64,000 bases of DNA from Bradyrhizobium symbiodeficiens (GTDB lineage Bacteria > Pseudomonadota > Alphaproteobacteria > Rhizobiales > Xanthobacteraceae): the NCBI RefSeq assembly GCF_002266465.3, contig NZ_CP029427.2, positions 3,102,501 through 3,166,500 of the forward strand. The letters are read 5' to 3'. The notes under the pieces are model-generated. The model saw nothing but the letters and a program-made list of their open reading frames with translations. It was not told the origin of the DNA and made no database searches. The translations under genes and the position numbers were made by a program. Below, piece by piece: positions 52,019 through 61,700 of this stretch (position 1 is its first letter; each line of letters starts with the position of its first letter).

Positions 52019-52921
52019 ATGTTCGCCCTGACATTTCTCGGGACCTCCGCAAGTGTTCCGTCCGCCGAACGCAACCATCCGGCCCTCCTCGTGGAGGCCG
52101 CGGGCCAGCGCATGCTGGTCGATTGCGGCGAGGGCACGCAGCGCCAGTTGCTACGCAGTGGCGCCGGCTTTCGGCGGCTCGACCGCGTGCTGCTGACGCA
52201 CGCGCATCTCGATCATGTGCTGGGCATCCCCGGTCTGTTTTCAACATTGGGATTGCGGCGGAGTGCCGACGCGATGACCATTCATGGCGGGCTTGGCACA
52301 CTCGACATCGTCATCCGGATGCTCGCGGGCCTGTGGGGTGCGGGCAGGGCGCCGATCCCTGTCGAGTTCGCAGCCTTGAGCGAAGGACAGGTCATCGATG
52401 CCGGTGACTTCACCATCGCCTGCTTTCCGGTTCGCCACCGCGACACCGACAGTTTTGGTTTCGTCTTCCAAAGTCCCGCGCGCCGTCATCTCTTGTCGGA
52501 ACGCCTTTCGGCCCTGGGCGTGCCGGATGGCCCTATCCGTGGAGAGTTGGCTGCGGGACGAGCCATCGTGATCGGTGATCGCACGATCGATCCGGAAGAC
52601 GTCCTGGGTCCGCCGAGCGGCGGCAAGAGGCTCGTCGTGATCGGCGACACCGAAACCACCGAGGGGCTGGCGCAACACGTCGCTGATGCCGATCTGCTCG
52701 TGATCGAGGCAACGTTCCTCGATCGTGACGCGTCGACCGCGCGGGACTACGGGCATCTCACCGCGGCAGAAGCGGCGTCGTTTGCGGCAGCGAGCAATGT
52801 GAAGCAGCTCGTGCTGACCCATATGTCGGGACGCTATGAGGACGAAGAGGTCCTCGCCGAGGCGGCAAGGATCTTTCCGAACAGCCGGATCGCCGCCGAC
52901 TTCGATCACATCGCGATCTAG
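52019..52921 (+). CDS. RNase Z-like metallo-beta-lactamase-fold hydrolase
   Basis: A 300-residue MBL-fold protein. Metal ligands lie in LLTHAHLDHVLGIPGL (H61, H63, D65, H66), then CFPVRHRDTDSFGFVF, VIGDTETTEGL and LTHMSGRYEDEE. The N-terminus LTFLGTSASVPSAERNHPAL matches ribonuclease Z, which trims tRNA 3' ends, and the length is typical. Whether it is the housekeeping tRNase Z or a paralogue cannot be settled here. The start codon has only a weak ribosome site. Confidence 0.82.
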   Translation: MFALTFLGTSASVPSAERNHPALLVEAAGQRMLVDCGEGTQRQLLRSGAGFRRLDRVLLTHAHLDHVLGIPGLFSTLGLRRSADAMTIHGGLGTLDIVIRMLAGLWGAGRAPIPVEFAALSEGQVIDAGDFTIACFPVRHRDTDSFGFVFQSPARRHLLSERLSALGVPDGPIRGELAAGRAIVIGDRTIDPEDVLGPPSGGKRLVVIGDTETTEGLAQHVADADLLVIEATFLDRDASTARDYGHLTAAEAASFAAASNVKQLVLTHMSGRYEDEEVLAEAARIFPNSRIAADFDHIAI

Positions 52922-52962
52922 CCGTCGCGCCGAAACATCGCCAATCGCCGTCTCGGCCGCCG

Positions 52963-53706
52963 CTATAGACCGGCGCCAACACCGAGGCGGCCGATGCCCG
53001 GCAGCTTGACGGCAGGCCGCCGGATGTCGAGGCCGAGCACGGCGCCGAAGAAGTTGAGCTCGAGGCCTTCGACCCAGCCCAGGGTCAGGCCGAGATAGCC
53101 GGAGAGCGAGGCATAGAAGCCGGTGCGCGAGGCGGTCAGCCCAATCCATTCCCCGGAATAGGGATAATCCTTGCCGATCGCGGTCGGCGGCAGAACCGCG
53201 CGAAGCTCCGGCACGGCATCAAGAGCGGCTTGAACGAAGGTGTTCGAATTCGGTCCCGGCCAGGCGCTGTAGTCGCCGTAGGCTCGAAACTTGTAGGTCT
53301 CGATCACAGTCCGGATCCTGGGAATGAGGAACTCGGCCTGTGGCCCATCTACGGCGACGACGGTTTCCGGCAGGGCGCCGAACCACCTTCCATCGGGGGC
53401 GAAGCCGTTGCTCCGGATCGGTTCGCCCCACGCCGTGTAGTCGTATCGGCTATAGCTGGTCGCATCCTTTTCCTTGACGACGATCCACGTGTGGACGGCG
53501 AAGATGCTTCGCCACCGGACCGTTCGGGCCGCATAAACCCGGATCAGGGCATCGGGATGGGAAGAAGCGGGCGGCAGCAGGCCCGCGCTGGAACGGTCGG
53601 CCGTCTGCCAATTGCCGCGGCCATCTCCAAGCCAATAGTACCGCGCGGCCGATAGGCCGAACGGCACGATCAGGAGCAGGAAGAAAATGAGCACGGTTCT
53701 TCGCAA
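52963..53706 (-). CDS. DUF3750 domain-containing membrane-anchored protein
   Basis: 247 residues with an N-terminal hydrophobic anchor (MRRTVLIFFLLLIVPFGLSA). Conserved-looking blocks are IFAVHTWIVVKEKDATSYSR, WPGPNSNTFVQAALDAVPEL and LPPTAIGKDYP. DUF3750 proteins are predicted periplasmic/membrane proteins of unknown activity; the N-T-F region and conserved His may form an active site similar to NlpC-like folds, which is a guess. It is convergent with the RNase Z-like gene. Confidence 0.8.
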   Translation of the reverse strand: MRRTVLIFFLLLIVPFGLSAARYYWLGDGRGNWQTADRSSAGLLPPASSHPDALIRVYAARTVRWRSIFAVHTWIVVKEKDATSYSRYDYTAWGEPIRSNGFAPDGRWFGALPETVVAVDGPQAEFLIPRIRTVIETYKFRAYGDYSAWPGPNSNTFVQAALDAVPELRAVLPPTAIGKDYPYSGEWIGLTASRTGFYASLSGYLGLTLGWVEGLELNFFGAVLGLDIRRPAVKLPGIGRLGVGAGL

Positions 53707-53776
53707 GGAGAGATCGGGTTTCGGAAGGAAGCCTTGAGGATATAAGTCGTGAAAGCACTTTCACAATGATGTTCGA

Positions 53777-54079
53777 ATGCAGATCGTCGGCCGTAAGGTC
53801 GCGCGGGACACGTTCGCGAAGAGATCGCTCATCGTCTATCCCTCGCATTTTCTCTTCATCCAGATCGCGATCAATCTGCAGCTGTTTGATCCGGTCACGC
53901 TCACCAATCCGTACATTGTCAGTCATTGGCGAATTCTGTTTCAGACCTTGGGCATCCTGCTCGCATCCACGATGGTCGCGCTCGCCTTCGAGTTCTCGGT
54001 GCAGCGATGGATCGACCGGGCACGCCGATCGCTGTTCTACAGCCGCAAAGGACCGCAGGATTCCTTCGGGCAGGGTTGA
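53777..54079 (+). pseudogene. Probable C-terminal fragment of an acyltransferase-3 family protein
   Basis: An open frame of 100 residues. It contains the pattern seen near the C-terminus of membrane acyltransferase 3 (OafA-like) proteins: SLIVYPSHFLFIQIAINLQL, a helix ILFQTLGILLASTMVALAFE, and the ending FSVQRWIDRARRSL. Those proteins have about 350 or more residues and ten helices, so most of the gene is missing; nothing related continues upstream, where the DUF3750 gene begins. It could be a decayed remnant, and translation is uncertain. Confidence 0.45.
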
Positions 54080-54256
54080 GACCTCTCCGTCTTGCCCACG
54101 CGAACGCAGCAAGAACAAGCCGGCGATGTTCACAGAAGGGCTGGACCGCGAAGGTCAGCGCGGCTATATGAGCGGCCTGCGAGCCGCTGATTTGCAAAAC
54201 GATCAGCCCGCCCTGCAGAGCTTCCGAAGAAAGCTTAGCGATTTCAAGCGCTTCGG

Positions 54257-54330
54257 TGGGGAATGGTGTAACGGTAGCACAACAGACTCTGACTCTGTTT
54301 GTCTTGGTTCGAATCCAGGTTCCCCAGCCA
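54257..54330 (+). tRNA. trnQ: tRNA-Gln (anticodon CTG)
   Basis: Acceptor stem TGGGGAA pairs with TTCCCCA, discriminator G, and CCA is encoded (54328-54330). The D-arm contains GGTGTAACGGTAGCAC; the anticodon stem ACAGA/TCTGT encloses loop CTCTGAC with anticodon CTG at 54289-54291; the T-arm has GGTTCGAATCC. The sequence is the usual alphaproteobacterial glutamine tRNA reading CAG. It lies alone between the acyltransferase fragment and the DUF1428 gene. Confidence 0.96.
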
Positions 54331-54497
54331 GCTCCGGGCCTTCCAAGGTCCGGCTCTCCAGGTCCCTCAGTGACAGTGATTGGTCCACCGGCCGCGCCGC
54401 CGATCGCGACCGTTTGCCTCATCTGAAATCGCGTTTCCCCGGTCGGATCGCCGCGCGCTCCATCGTCCTTGGGGCACACAAATCGAGGAGATCCGTG

Positions 54498-54860
54498 ATG
54501 CCCTATGTCGATGGTTTCGTTCTGGCCGTGCCGAAGGACAAGGTCGAGGCCTACAAGACGCTGGCGACGAGCGCCTGCGCGATCTGGATGGAGCACGGCG
54601 CGCTCGATTACGTCGAGTGCATCGCCGACGACGTTCCCTACGGCGAACTGACCTCGTTTCCGCGCGCAGTGATGGCGAAGGAGGACGAGGTCGTGGTGTT
54701 CTCCTGGATCGTCTACCGCGACCGGGAGACCCGCGACGCCGTGAACAAGAAGGTGATGGCGGATCCGCGGCTGAAGATGGAGGGCATGCCGTTCGACGGC
54801 AAGCGCATGATCTATGGTGGCTTCACGACGCTGTTGCGGGCGAGCGACGTTGTCAGCTGA
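54498..54860 (+). CDS. DUF1428 family protein
   Basis: A 120-residue protein of the dimeric alpha/beta-barrel DUF1428 family (YbaA-like). It starts MPYVDGFVLAVPKDKVEAYK and ends with MPFDGKRMIYGGFTTLL, both conserved in the family. GAGGAGATCCGTG precedes ATG 54498. No enzymatic role is established. Confidence 0.9.
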   Translation: MPYVDGFVLAVPKDKVEAYKTLATSACAIWMEHGALDYVECIADDVPYGELTSFPRAVMAKEDEVVVFSWIVYRDRETRDAVNKKVMADPRLKMEGMPFDGKRMIYGGFTTLLRASDVVS

Positions 54861-54877
54861 CAGCGGGAGCAAGAGGC

Positions 54878-55564
54878 CTATCTCGGAGGCGCGCGGTCGA
54901 CCTCGGCCTGCAGCAGCAACGCCAGGCAACCGGCGAGCCGCGTCTCCATTTCTTTGGACGACAGCGACAATGGGCCGGGATCGTTGAGGATCGCGTTCAC
55001 CAGCGTGCCCAGCACGATCTGGAAGCCGAAGGCGATGGCGCGGGTCTTTGCCGCCTTGCGGCCCTTGCCCATGGCCGGCAGCAGGAGCGGGGTGGCACGC
55101 GCGGTGGTGGCCTGCGCGAGCGCCTTGAACGGCGTCCATTTGTCCGGACGGGTGTCGTCGTGCTGAAGCGCGGCGCGCAGCACGCCCTCGTGGTTGCGCA
55201 TCCAGCCGATGATGCCGCTGACGATGATATGGCAGAGCCTCTCGAGGTCCGGATCGGGTGACGGCGGCCTGATCCCCGCAAGGCGCTGTTCGCCGTCGCG
55301 CGTGGCCAGCGCCATCAGCGCGTTGAAATAGGTCTCCTTGCTCTCGAAACGGCTGTAGAAGGCGCCGACGGTGGCGCCGACTTCGGTGCAGAGCGACTCG
55401 ATCGAGAGCTCCGCAAGGCTGCGTGTCCTCAGCATCTCGGCGCCGGCGCGCAGCAGCGCCAGCGTGGTTTCTCGGCTGCGCTTCTGCCGCGACGGGGCGA
55501 CGCCCGGCAGGTCGAAATCGCGAAACACCGGCTGGTCTGACCGTGGGCGCATCCGTGCTTGCAT
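54878..55564 (-). CDS. TetR-family regulator
   Basis: 228 residues. After a 25-residue polar lead, the TetR DNA-binding domain reads LLRAGAEMLRTRSLAELSIE, then VGATVGAFYSRFESKETYF. The C-terminus is helical (HIIVSGIIGWMRNHEGVLRA). It is divergent from the arylsulfatase gene, with an AT-rich inverted repeat between, so it probably controls the sulfatase and itself. Confidence 0.9.
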   Translation of the reverse strand: MQARMRPRSDQPVFRDFDLPGVAPSRQKRSRETTLALLRAGAEMLRTRSLAELSIESLCTEVGATVGAFYSRFESKETYFNALMALATRDGEQRLAGIRPPSPDPDLERLCHIIVSGIIGWMRNHEGVLRAALQHDDTRPDKWTPFKALAQATTARATPLLLPAMGKGRKAAKTRAIAFGFQIVLGTLVNAILNDPGPLSLSSKEMETRLAGCLALLLQAEVDRAPPR

Positions 55565-55576
55565 CCGCCAAAAATC

Positions 55577-55596
55577 ATAATCATAATTCTGATTAT
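55577..55596. promoter_or_regulatory. AT-rich inverted repeat, candidate TetR operator
   Basis: ATAATCA (55577-55583), spacer TAATTC, TGATTAT (55590-55596), perfect 7-bp arms, 13 bp before the TetR start and about 80 bp before the sulfatase start. An AT-rich island of this kind is striking in such GC-rich DNA. Confidence 0.55.
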
Positions 55597-55673
55597 AATT
55601 TAGGGCGAGGCGGGCCGCGGGTCAATCGCGGGCGCGACGACAATGAAACACCGGGTCCGGCAGGGAGGATCAG

Positions 55674-57962
55674 ATGAGTGCAGGCAGCGGCACGCCGTTC
55701 GGCGGCACCGTCGGCAAGACGGTTGCGGAGTCAAAACCCTGGTGGCCGGATGCGCCAAGGCCGCCCGCGGGGGCGCCGAACATCCTCGTGGTGCTGTTCG
55801 ACGACGTCGGCTTCTCCGATTTCGGCTGCTACGGCTCGGCGATCAGGACGCCGACCATCGACAGGCTCGCCGCAGAGGGCCTGCGCTACAGCGGCTTCCA
55901 CACCACCGCGATGTGCTCGACGACGCGCGCCGCGCTGCTCACCGGGCGCAACCATCATTCCGTCGGGGTCGGGTGCCTCGCCAATTTCGATTCCGGCTAT
56001 CCCGGTTATCGCGGCAAGATCGCGCGCGAGGCGGGCACGCTGGCCGAGATGCTTCGCGTGCATGGCTATCGCAACTACATGGTCGGCAAATGGCACGTCA
56101 CGCCGCTGACCGAGAGCGGCGCCACCGGCCCGTTCGACGGCTGGCCGCTCGGCCGCGGCTTCGATCGCTTCTACGGCTTCCTCGACGCCGAGACCGACCA
56201 GTACGCACCGGAGCTCGTCTCCGACAACACGCATATCGATCCGCCGGGCGGCCATGCCGACGGCTATCATCTGACAGAGGATCTGATCGACCAATCGATC
56301 CGCTTCATCGGCGATCACGTCGCCGATCGTCCTGACGTGCCCTGGCTGACCTGGGTCGCGCTCGGGGCCTGCCACGCGCCGCATCAGGCGCCGGCCGAGA
56401 TCATCGGGAGCTATGACGCTGCCTTCGCCCATGGCTGGGACGTCGAGCGGGAGCAGCGTCTCGCCTGCCAAAAGGCGATGGGCCTGGTGCCCGGGGATAC
56501 GCGGATGCCCGCACGCAATGACGGCGTGAAGGCCTGGGAGGAGCATTCGGCCGACGAGCGCCGCGTTTTCACCCGCCTGCAGGCGGCCTTTGCCGGCATG
56601 CTCGACCATTCCGACCGCCATCTTGCGCGTCTCGTCGCATTTCTCGACACGGCCGGCATCCGCGATAACACCGTGATCATCGTGATGTCCGACAATGGCG
56701 CGAGCCAGGAAGGCGGGCCGCTCGGCTTCGTCAACGCGATGGGACCGTTCAACTTCAAGCCGGAGCCGATCGCCGAGAAGCTCGCACGTATCGACGACAT
56801 CGGCGGGCCCGACACCCACAGCAATTTTCCGCATGGCTGGGCGATGGCGTCCAACACGCCGCTGCGCCGCTACAAGCAGAACACCCATGGCGGCGGTATC
56901 CGCGATCCCTTCGTCATCAACTGGCCGAACAGGATCGCGGCCAAGGGCGAGCTGCGGCACCAGTTCGTGCACGCCTGCGACCTCACGCCGACGCTGTTGG
57001 AGCTGATCGGCATCGAGGCGCCCATCGATATCGCAGGCTGCCGGCAGATGCCGCTGGAAGGCGAGAGCTTTGCACGTTCGATTACTGATGCCTCGGCACC
57101 GTCGAAGAGCTCGCCGCAATATTTCGAGATGTTCGGTCATCGCGGTCTCTGGCACGGGGGGTGGAAGGCGGTCGCCTTTCATCCGTCGGGGACGCCGTTC
57201 GAGAACGACAAATGGGAGCTGTTCCATCTGGACGCGGATTTCTCCGAGACCGACGATCTCGCGACGAAGGAGCCGGAGCGTCTCGCAACGATGATCGCGA
57301 CATGGTGGGAAGAGGCCGAGAAGCACAAGGTGCTGCCCCTCGACGACCGCTTCGGGCCGCGCTTTGCCGAGAATGCCGCACGTTTCCACGGCGCGCGCCA
57401 CCATTTCGTCTTCCACGCAGGCATGGGGCACGTGCCGACCGACGTCGCGCCGGACGTGCGCAGCCGCAGCTACACGATCGAGGCGCATGTCGAGATCGGC
57501 GAGGCCGGCGCCGACGGCGTGCTGATCTCGCACGGCGATGCGACGTCGGGCTACAGCCTCTATCTCAGCGACGGCCATCTCGTGCACGATCTCAACATCG
57601 GCGGCAGCCACCAGATCGTGCGTTCCGATCGCTCGGTGCCGTCAGGCGCGCGCCGGCTCGGCGTGCACGTCGAACGCCTCGTGCGCAAGGAGGCGCCCGC
57701 CAAGGGCTCGCGCACCGGCGTCACCGAATATACGCTGCTGATCGACGGCGAGCCCGCGGGTTCGCTCCACACCCAGCTCGGCTTTCACACGCTGATCTCG
57801 TGGTCCGGACTCGACATCGGCCGCGACCGCGGCAGCCCCGTGTCACATTACGAGGCGCCGTTCGAATTCGCCGGACGGCTGCTGCGCGTCACTGTCACCA
57901 TGCACAATGACCAGAAGCTCGACGGCGAAGCCGTCGGCAACGCGCAGATGGCGCGGCAGTAG
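55674..57962 (+). CDS. Arylsulfatase-family hydrolase
   Basis: 762 residues, cytoplasmic by sequence (no signal peptide). The calcium-binding start is ILVVLFDDVGFSDFGCYGS (D43 and D44). The formylglycine site is C81 in CSTTRAALLTGRNHH, with Thr where CxPxR usually has Pro. Later blocks are GYRNYMVGKWH, VIIVMSDNGASQEGG and KQNTHGGGIRDPF, with the C-terminal sulfatase subdomain near 500. A further 200 residues form a beta-sandwich-like tail. It hydrolyses sulfate esters; sulfur scavenging from aryl or alkyl sulfates is likely. TetR-controlled. Confidence 0.92.
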   Translation: MSAGSGTPFGGTVGKTVAESKPWWPDAPRPPAGAPNILVVLFDDVGFSDFGCYGSAIRTPTIDRLAAEGLRYSGFHTTAMCSTTRAALLTGRNHHSVGVGCLANFDSGYPGYRGKIAREAGTLAEMLRVHGYRNYMVGKWHVTPLTESGATGPFDGWPLGRGFDRFYGFLDAETDQYAPELVSDNTHIDPPGGHADGYHLTEDLIDQSIRFIGDHVADRPDVPWLTWVALGACHAPHQAPAEIIGSYDAAFAHGWDVEREQRLACQKAMGLVPGDTRMPARNDGVKAWEEHSADERRVFTRLQAAFAGMLDHSDRHLARLVAFLDTAGIRDNTVIIVMSDNGASQEGGPLGFVNAMGPFNFKPEPIAEKLARIDDIGGPDTHSNFPHGWAMASNTPLRRYKQNTHGGGIRDPFVINWPNRIAAKGELRHQFVHACDLTPTLLELIGIEAPIDIAGCRQMPLEGESFARSITDASAPSKSSPQYFEMFGHRGLWHGGWKAVAFHPSGTPFENDKWELFHLDADFSETDDLATKEPERLATMIATWWEEAEKHKVLPLDDRFGPRFAENAARFHGARHHFVFHAGMGHVPTDVAPDVRSRSYTIEAHVEIGEAGADGVLISHGDATSGYSLYLSDGHLVHDLNIGGSHQIVRSDRSVPSGARRLGVHVERLVRKEAPAKGSRTGVTEYTLLIDGEPAGSLHTQLGFHTLISWSGLDIGRDRGSPVSHYEAPFEFAGRLLRVTVTMHNDQKLDGEAVGNAQMARQ

Positions 57963-57975
57963 GAGGGGGCCCGGC

Positions 57976-58090
57976 CTTCATGGTTCGAGACGCCCGCATT
58001 GCGGGCTCCTCACCATCAGGGTCTGAGATTTCGCCGCGCCCCAAACCTCATCCTGAGGAGCCCGCAAAGCGGGCGTCTCGAAGGATAGGC
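57976..58090. repeat. Palindromic intergenic repeat (GCCCGC type)
   Basis: GGTTCGAGACGCCCGCATTG begins the left arm (57982-58020); the right arm (58046-58085) carries its reverse complement with few changes (CCTCATCCTGAGGAGCCCGC and following). Each arm also folds on itself (GCCCGC-AATT/AAA-GCGGGC). It is a type common in Bradyrhizobium and Rhodopseudomonas intergenic regions. It lies between the convergent sulfatase and IalB-like genes and may act as a bidirectional terminator. Confidence 0.72.
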
Positions 58091-58135
58091 CGCAAGGAAA
58101 GTTTCCGCGGCACAGTCGGCAAGAGAGATCCGGGA

Positions 58136-58696
58136 CTACTTGATCTTGTCGTAGGCCGCCGCGAAATCGCCCAGCGGAATCGGGATCGCGATCGTCTCCT
58201 TGGCCATGTTCTGGAAGGAGACCTTGAGCTGCTTGCCCGACCGCAACGCGGCAAGCAGGTCCGGCGCGATCGGCGAAGAGGCGTAGCAGCCGCGGTTCTC
58301 GCAGGTCTGGATCTGCAGGTCGACGGTCTTGCCCTCGTCGACCTGGAGCTTGGCGCCGATGGGAAGGTTGAGGCCGAGCGGCAATTGCAGCAGCGCCACC
58401 GGCGTGCGGGTATCGGGCGCGATGCGGATGTTGATCAGGACGATGGTCTGGCCAGTCTTGGTCAGCACCGCGTTCTGCTCCATCGCGCATTCGAGCGGCG
58501 CATCACGGCTGGCACTGGTGCAGCGCACGATCCAGCCGGCCTGTTGCGCAGGCGAGCCGTCGGCCTGCGGCTGCGTCGGAGCCGGCTGTGCCGCCGGAGC
58601 GGGGGCGTTCTTCTTGGTGCCGTGCTGGGCATAAGCGGCGCCAGTCGACAGCAGGACAGCAGCGACGAGGGCGACAAGTCTGGATTGCATGAGCAT
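58136..58696 (-). CDS. Invasion-associated locus B-like secreted protein
   Basis: 186 residues with a signal peptide (SRLVALVAAVLLSTGAAYAQ) and an Ala/Pro/Gln-rich linker. The IalB domain follows: GWIVRCTSASRDAPLECAME, ALLQLPLGLNLPIGAKLQVD, CENRGCYASSPI and FQNMAKETIAIPIPLGDF. Four Cys probably form two disulfides. IalB proteins are periplasmic or outer-membrane associated and of poorly known role outside Bartonella. The start at 58696 has no strong ribosome site; ATG 58690 is equally possible. Confidence 0.88.
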   Translation of the reverse strand: MLMQSRLVALVAAVLLSTGAAYAQHGTKKNAPAPAAQPAPTQPQADGSPAQQAGWIVRCTSASRDAPLECAMEQNAVLTKTGQTIVLINIRIAPDTRTPVALLQLPLGLNLPIGAKLQVDEGKTVDLQIQTCENRGCYASSPIAPDLLAALRSGKQLKVSFQNMAKETIAIPIPLGDFAAAYDKIK

Positions 58697-58761
58697 GGCG
58701 AAACCGCATTGGCGTGAACCGGGGCCTCGCTGTAGCGTCGCCGGAACAGCCGTGCAAGCCG

Positions 58762-61700
58762 CTACTCGGCAGCTTCCTTGACGGTGCCGTGCTCGACCGC
58801 CTCGCCGCTTTCGCCGTCACCCGAACGGCCCCAGCCCGAGAACCAGTTGTTGAGCTCGTCGAGATAGAGATAGACCACCGGCGTCGTGAACAGCGTCAGC
58901 GCCTGGCTGACGATCAGGCCGCCGACCATGGCGTAGCCGAGCGGCTGGCGGATCTCGGCGCCGGTGCCGTGACCGAGCATCAGCGGTACGCCGCCGAGCA
59001 GTGCGGCCATCGTCGTCATCATGATCGGGCGGAAGCGGAGCAGGGCGGCCTGGCGGATCGATTCCGCCGGCGTCTTGTGCTCGTCGCGCTCGGCGGCGAT
59101 GGCGAAGTCGACCATCATGATGCCGTTCTTCTTCACGATGCCGATCAGGAGAATGATTCCGATCAAGGCAATGAGGCTGAAGTCGAAGCCCGCCGCCATC
59201 AGGATCAGAAGCGCGCCGACGCCGGCCGAGGGCAGCGTCGACAGGATCGTGATCGGATGTATGTAGCTCTCGTAGAGGATGCCGAGGATCAAATAGACCA
59301 CGACGAGCGCGGCGAGGATCAGTAGCGGCACGGTGCCGAGCGATTGCTGGAACGCCTGTGCGGTGCCCTGGAAGCTCGAGTTCAGCGTCGGCGGCGCGCC
59401 GAGATCGGCCATCGCCTTCTGCACGGCTTCCGTCGCCTGACCGAGCGCGACGCCCTGGCCGAGGTTGAAGCTGATCGTGATCGCCGGGAACTGGCCCTGG
59501 TGGCTGATCGAGAGCGGACGGACCGGATCGGTGGTCCAGGTCGCGAACGTCGACAGCGGCACCTGGTCGCCGGTCAGCGGCGACTTCAGATAAAGCTTGT
59601 TGAGGCTGTCGAGATTGCCCTGCATCTCCGGCAGGATCTCGAGGATTACCTTGTAGGTGTTGAGCTGGGTGAAATACTGCGTGACCTGCCGCTGGCCGAA
59701 GGCGTCGTAGAGCGTGTCGTCGATCAGCTGCGGCTGGATGCCGTAGCGCGCGGCGGTGTCGCGGTTGATCTTGAGTTGGACCGTGGTGCCCTGGGTCTGC
59801 TGGTCGGTTGCGACGTCGCGCAACTGGGGCAGCGTCTGCATCTTGGCGAGGATCTTGGGCGCCCATTCGTTGAGTTCGTCCAGATTGGCGTCCTGCAGCG
59901 TGAATTCAAACTGCGTGCGCGTCGGCCGGCCGCCGAGCCGCACGTCCTGGGCTGCCTGCATGTAGAGGCGGGCGCCCTGGACCTTGTCGAACTGGGGGCG
60001 CAGTCGCGCGATGATCTGCTGAGCCGAGGCCTCGCGCTTGTCGCGCGGCTTCAGCGTGATGAATATGTTGCCGTTGTTGCCGGCGCGGCCGCTGCCGCCG
60101 ATCGACATCGCGACGCTGGCAACGTCGGGATCGGCGAGGATGATCTTGCCGAGCTGTTCCTGACGCCGGGTCATCTCCTTGAACGAAATGTCCTGCGAGG
60201 CTTCCGAAGTCGCCGTGATCAGGCCGACGTCCTGCTGCGGGAAGAAACCCTTCGGGATCAGGACGAACAAATAGATCGACAGTCCGAGCGTGGCGAAGAA
60301 TATCGCCAGCGTGGTGCGCCGCCAGGCGAGGGCATGGTCGAGTCCATATTCGTAGCCGCGCAGCATCCCGTCGAAGGCGCGCTCGCTCCATTGATAGAAC
60401 TTGCCGTGGGTCACTTCGCCATGCGCGCGAAGGAAGCGCGAGGCCATCATCGGCGTCAGGGTCAGCGACACGAACATCGAGACGAAGATGGTCATGGCCA
60501 GCACGACGGCGAATTCGCGGAACAGGCGCCCGATGATGCCGCCCATCAGGAGCAGCGGGATCAGCACCGCGACCAGCGATATGCTGATCGATACGATGGT
60601 GAAGCCAATCTCCTTGGAGCCCTTGAAGGCCGCCGCCATCGGCGATTCGCCCTCCTCGATGTAACGCGTGATGTTCTCCAGCATCACGATGGCGTCGTCG
60701 ACGACGAATCCGACTGCGATGGTGAGCGCCATCAGCGACAGATTGTCGAGCGAATAGCCGGCGACCCACATCAGGGCGCAGGCGCCCAGCAGCGCCAGCG
60801 GAACCGTGATGGCGGGAATGACGGTGGCCCAGAAGCTGCGCAGGAAAATGAAAATGACCATGACCACGAGGGCGATGGTCAGCAGCAGCGTGAACTGGAC
60901 GTCCTCGACCGCCGCGCGGATGGTCGTGGTGCGGTCGCTGATGAGCTCGATCTTGATCGCGGGCGGGATCGCCGCCACCAGGCGGGGCAGGGTCGCCTTG
61001 ATCCTGTCGACGGTATCGATGACGTTGGCGCCCGGCTGCTTGAAGATCACCAGGAACACGCCGCGCTTGCCGTTGGCCCAGGCCGCCTGCTTGGCGTCTT
61101 CAGCGGCGCTGACCGCCTGGCCGATGTCGCGGATTCGCAACGGAGCGCCGTTGCGATAGGCGATGATGACGTCGTTCCAGTCTTTCGCGTGCGTGAGCTG
61201 GTCGTTGGCGTAGATCGTGTAGGCGCGCCTTTCGCCGTCGATGTTGCCCTTCGGGCTGTCGACCGTGGTGATCGCGATCTGACTACGCACGTCCTCCATC
61301 GACAGGCCCTTGGCGACCAGTTTCGCCGGGTCGATCTGGATGCGGATGGAGGGCTTCTGCTGGCCGCCGATGAAGACCTGGGCGACGCCGGAGAGCTGGC
61401 TGATCTGCTGGGCGAGCTGGGCATCGACCGCGTCGCTGACGCTGGTCAGCGGCAGCGTCTCCGATGTTGCCGACAGCAGCAGGATCGGCGCGTCGGCCGG
61501 GTTGACCTTGCGGTAGGTCGGCGGCGAGGGCAGGTTCTTCGGCAACTGGCCGGAGGCGGCGTTGATGCCGCCCTGCACGTCGTTGGCGGCAGCGTCGATG
61601 CTGCGGTTGAGGTCGAACTGGATGGTGATCGACGCCGTGCCGAGATAACTGGTCGAGGTCATCTGGGCGATGCCGGGAATCTGGGCGAACTGACGCTCCA

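Noticed and set aside
54257..54330. tRNA-Gln as attachment site of a genomic island
   Set aside because: No integrase, no direct repeat of the tRNA 3' end found in the window, and flanking genes look like ordinary chromosome.
55731..57611. A 626-codon open frame opposite the arylsulfatase
   Set aside because: Shadow frame, no motifs, wholly inside the sulfatase gene.
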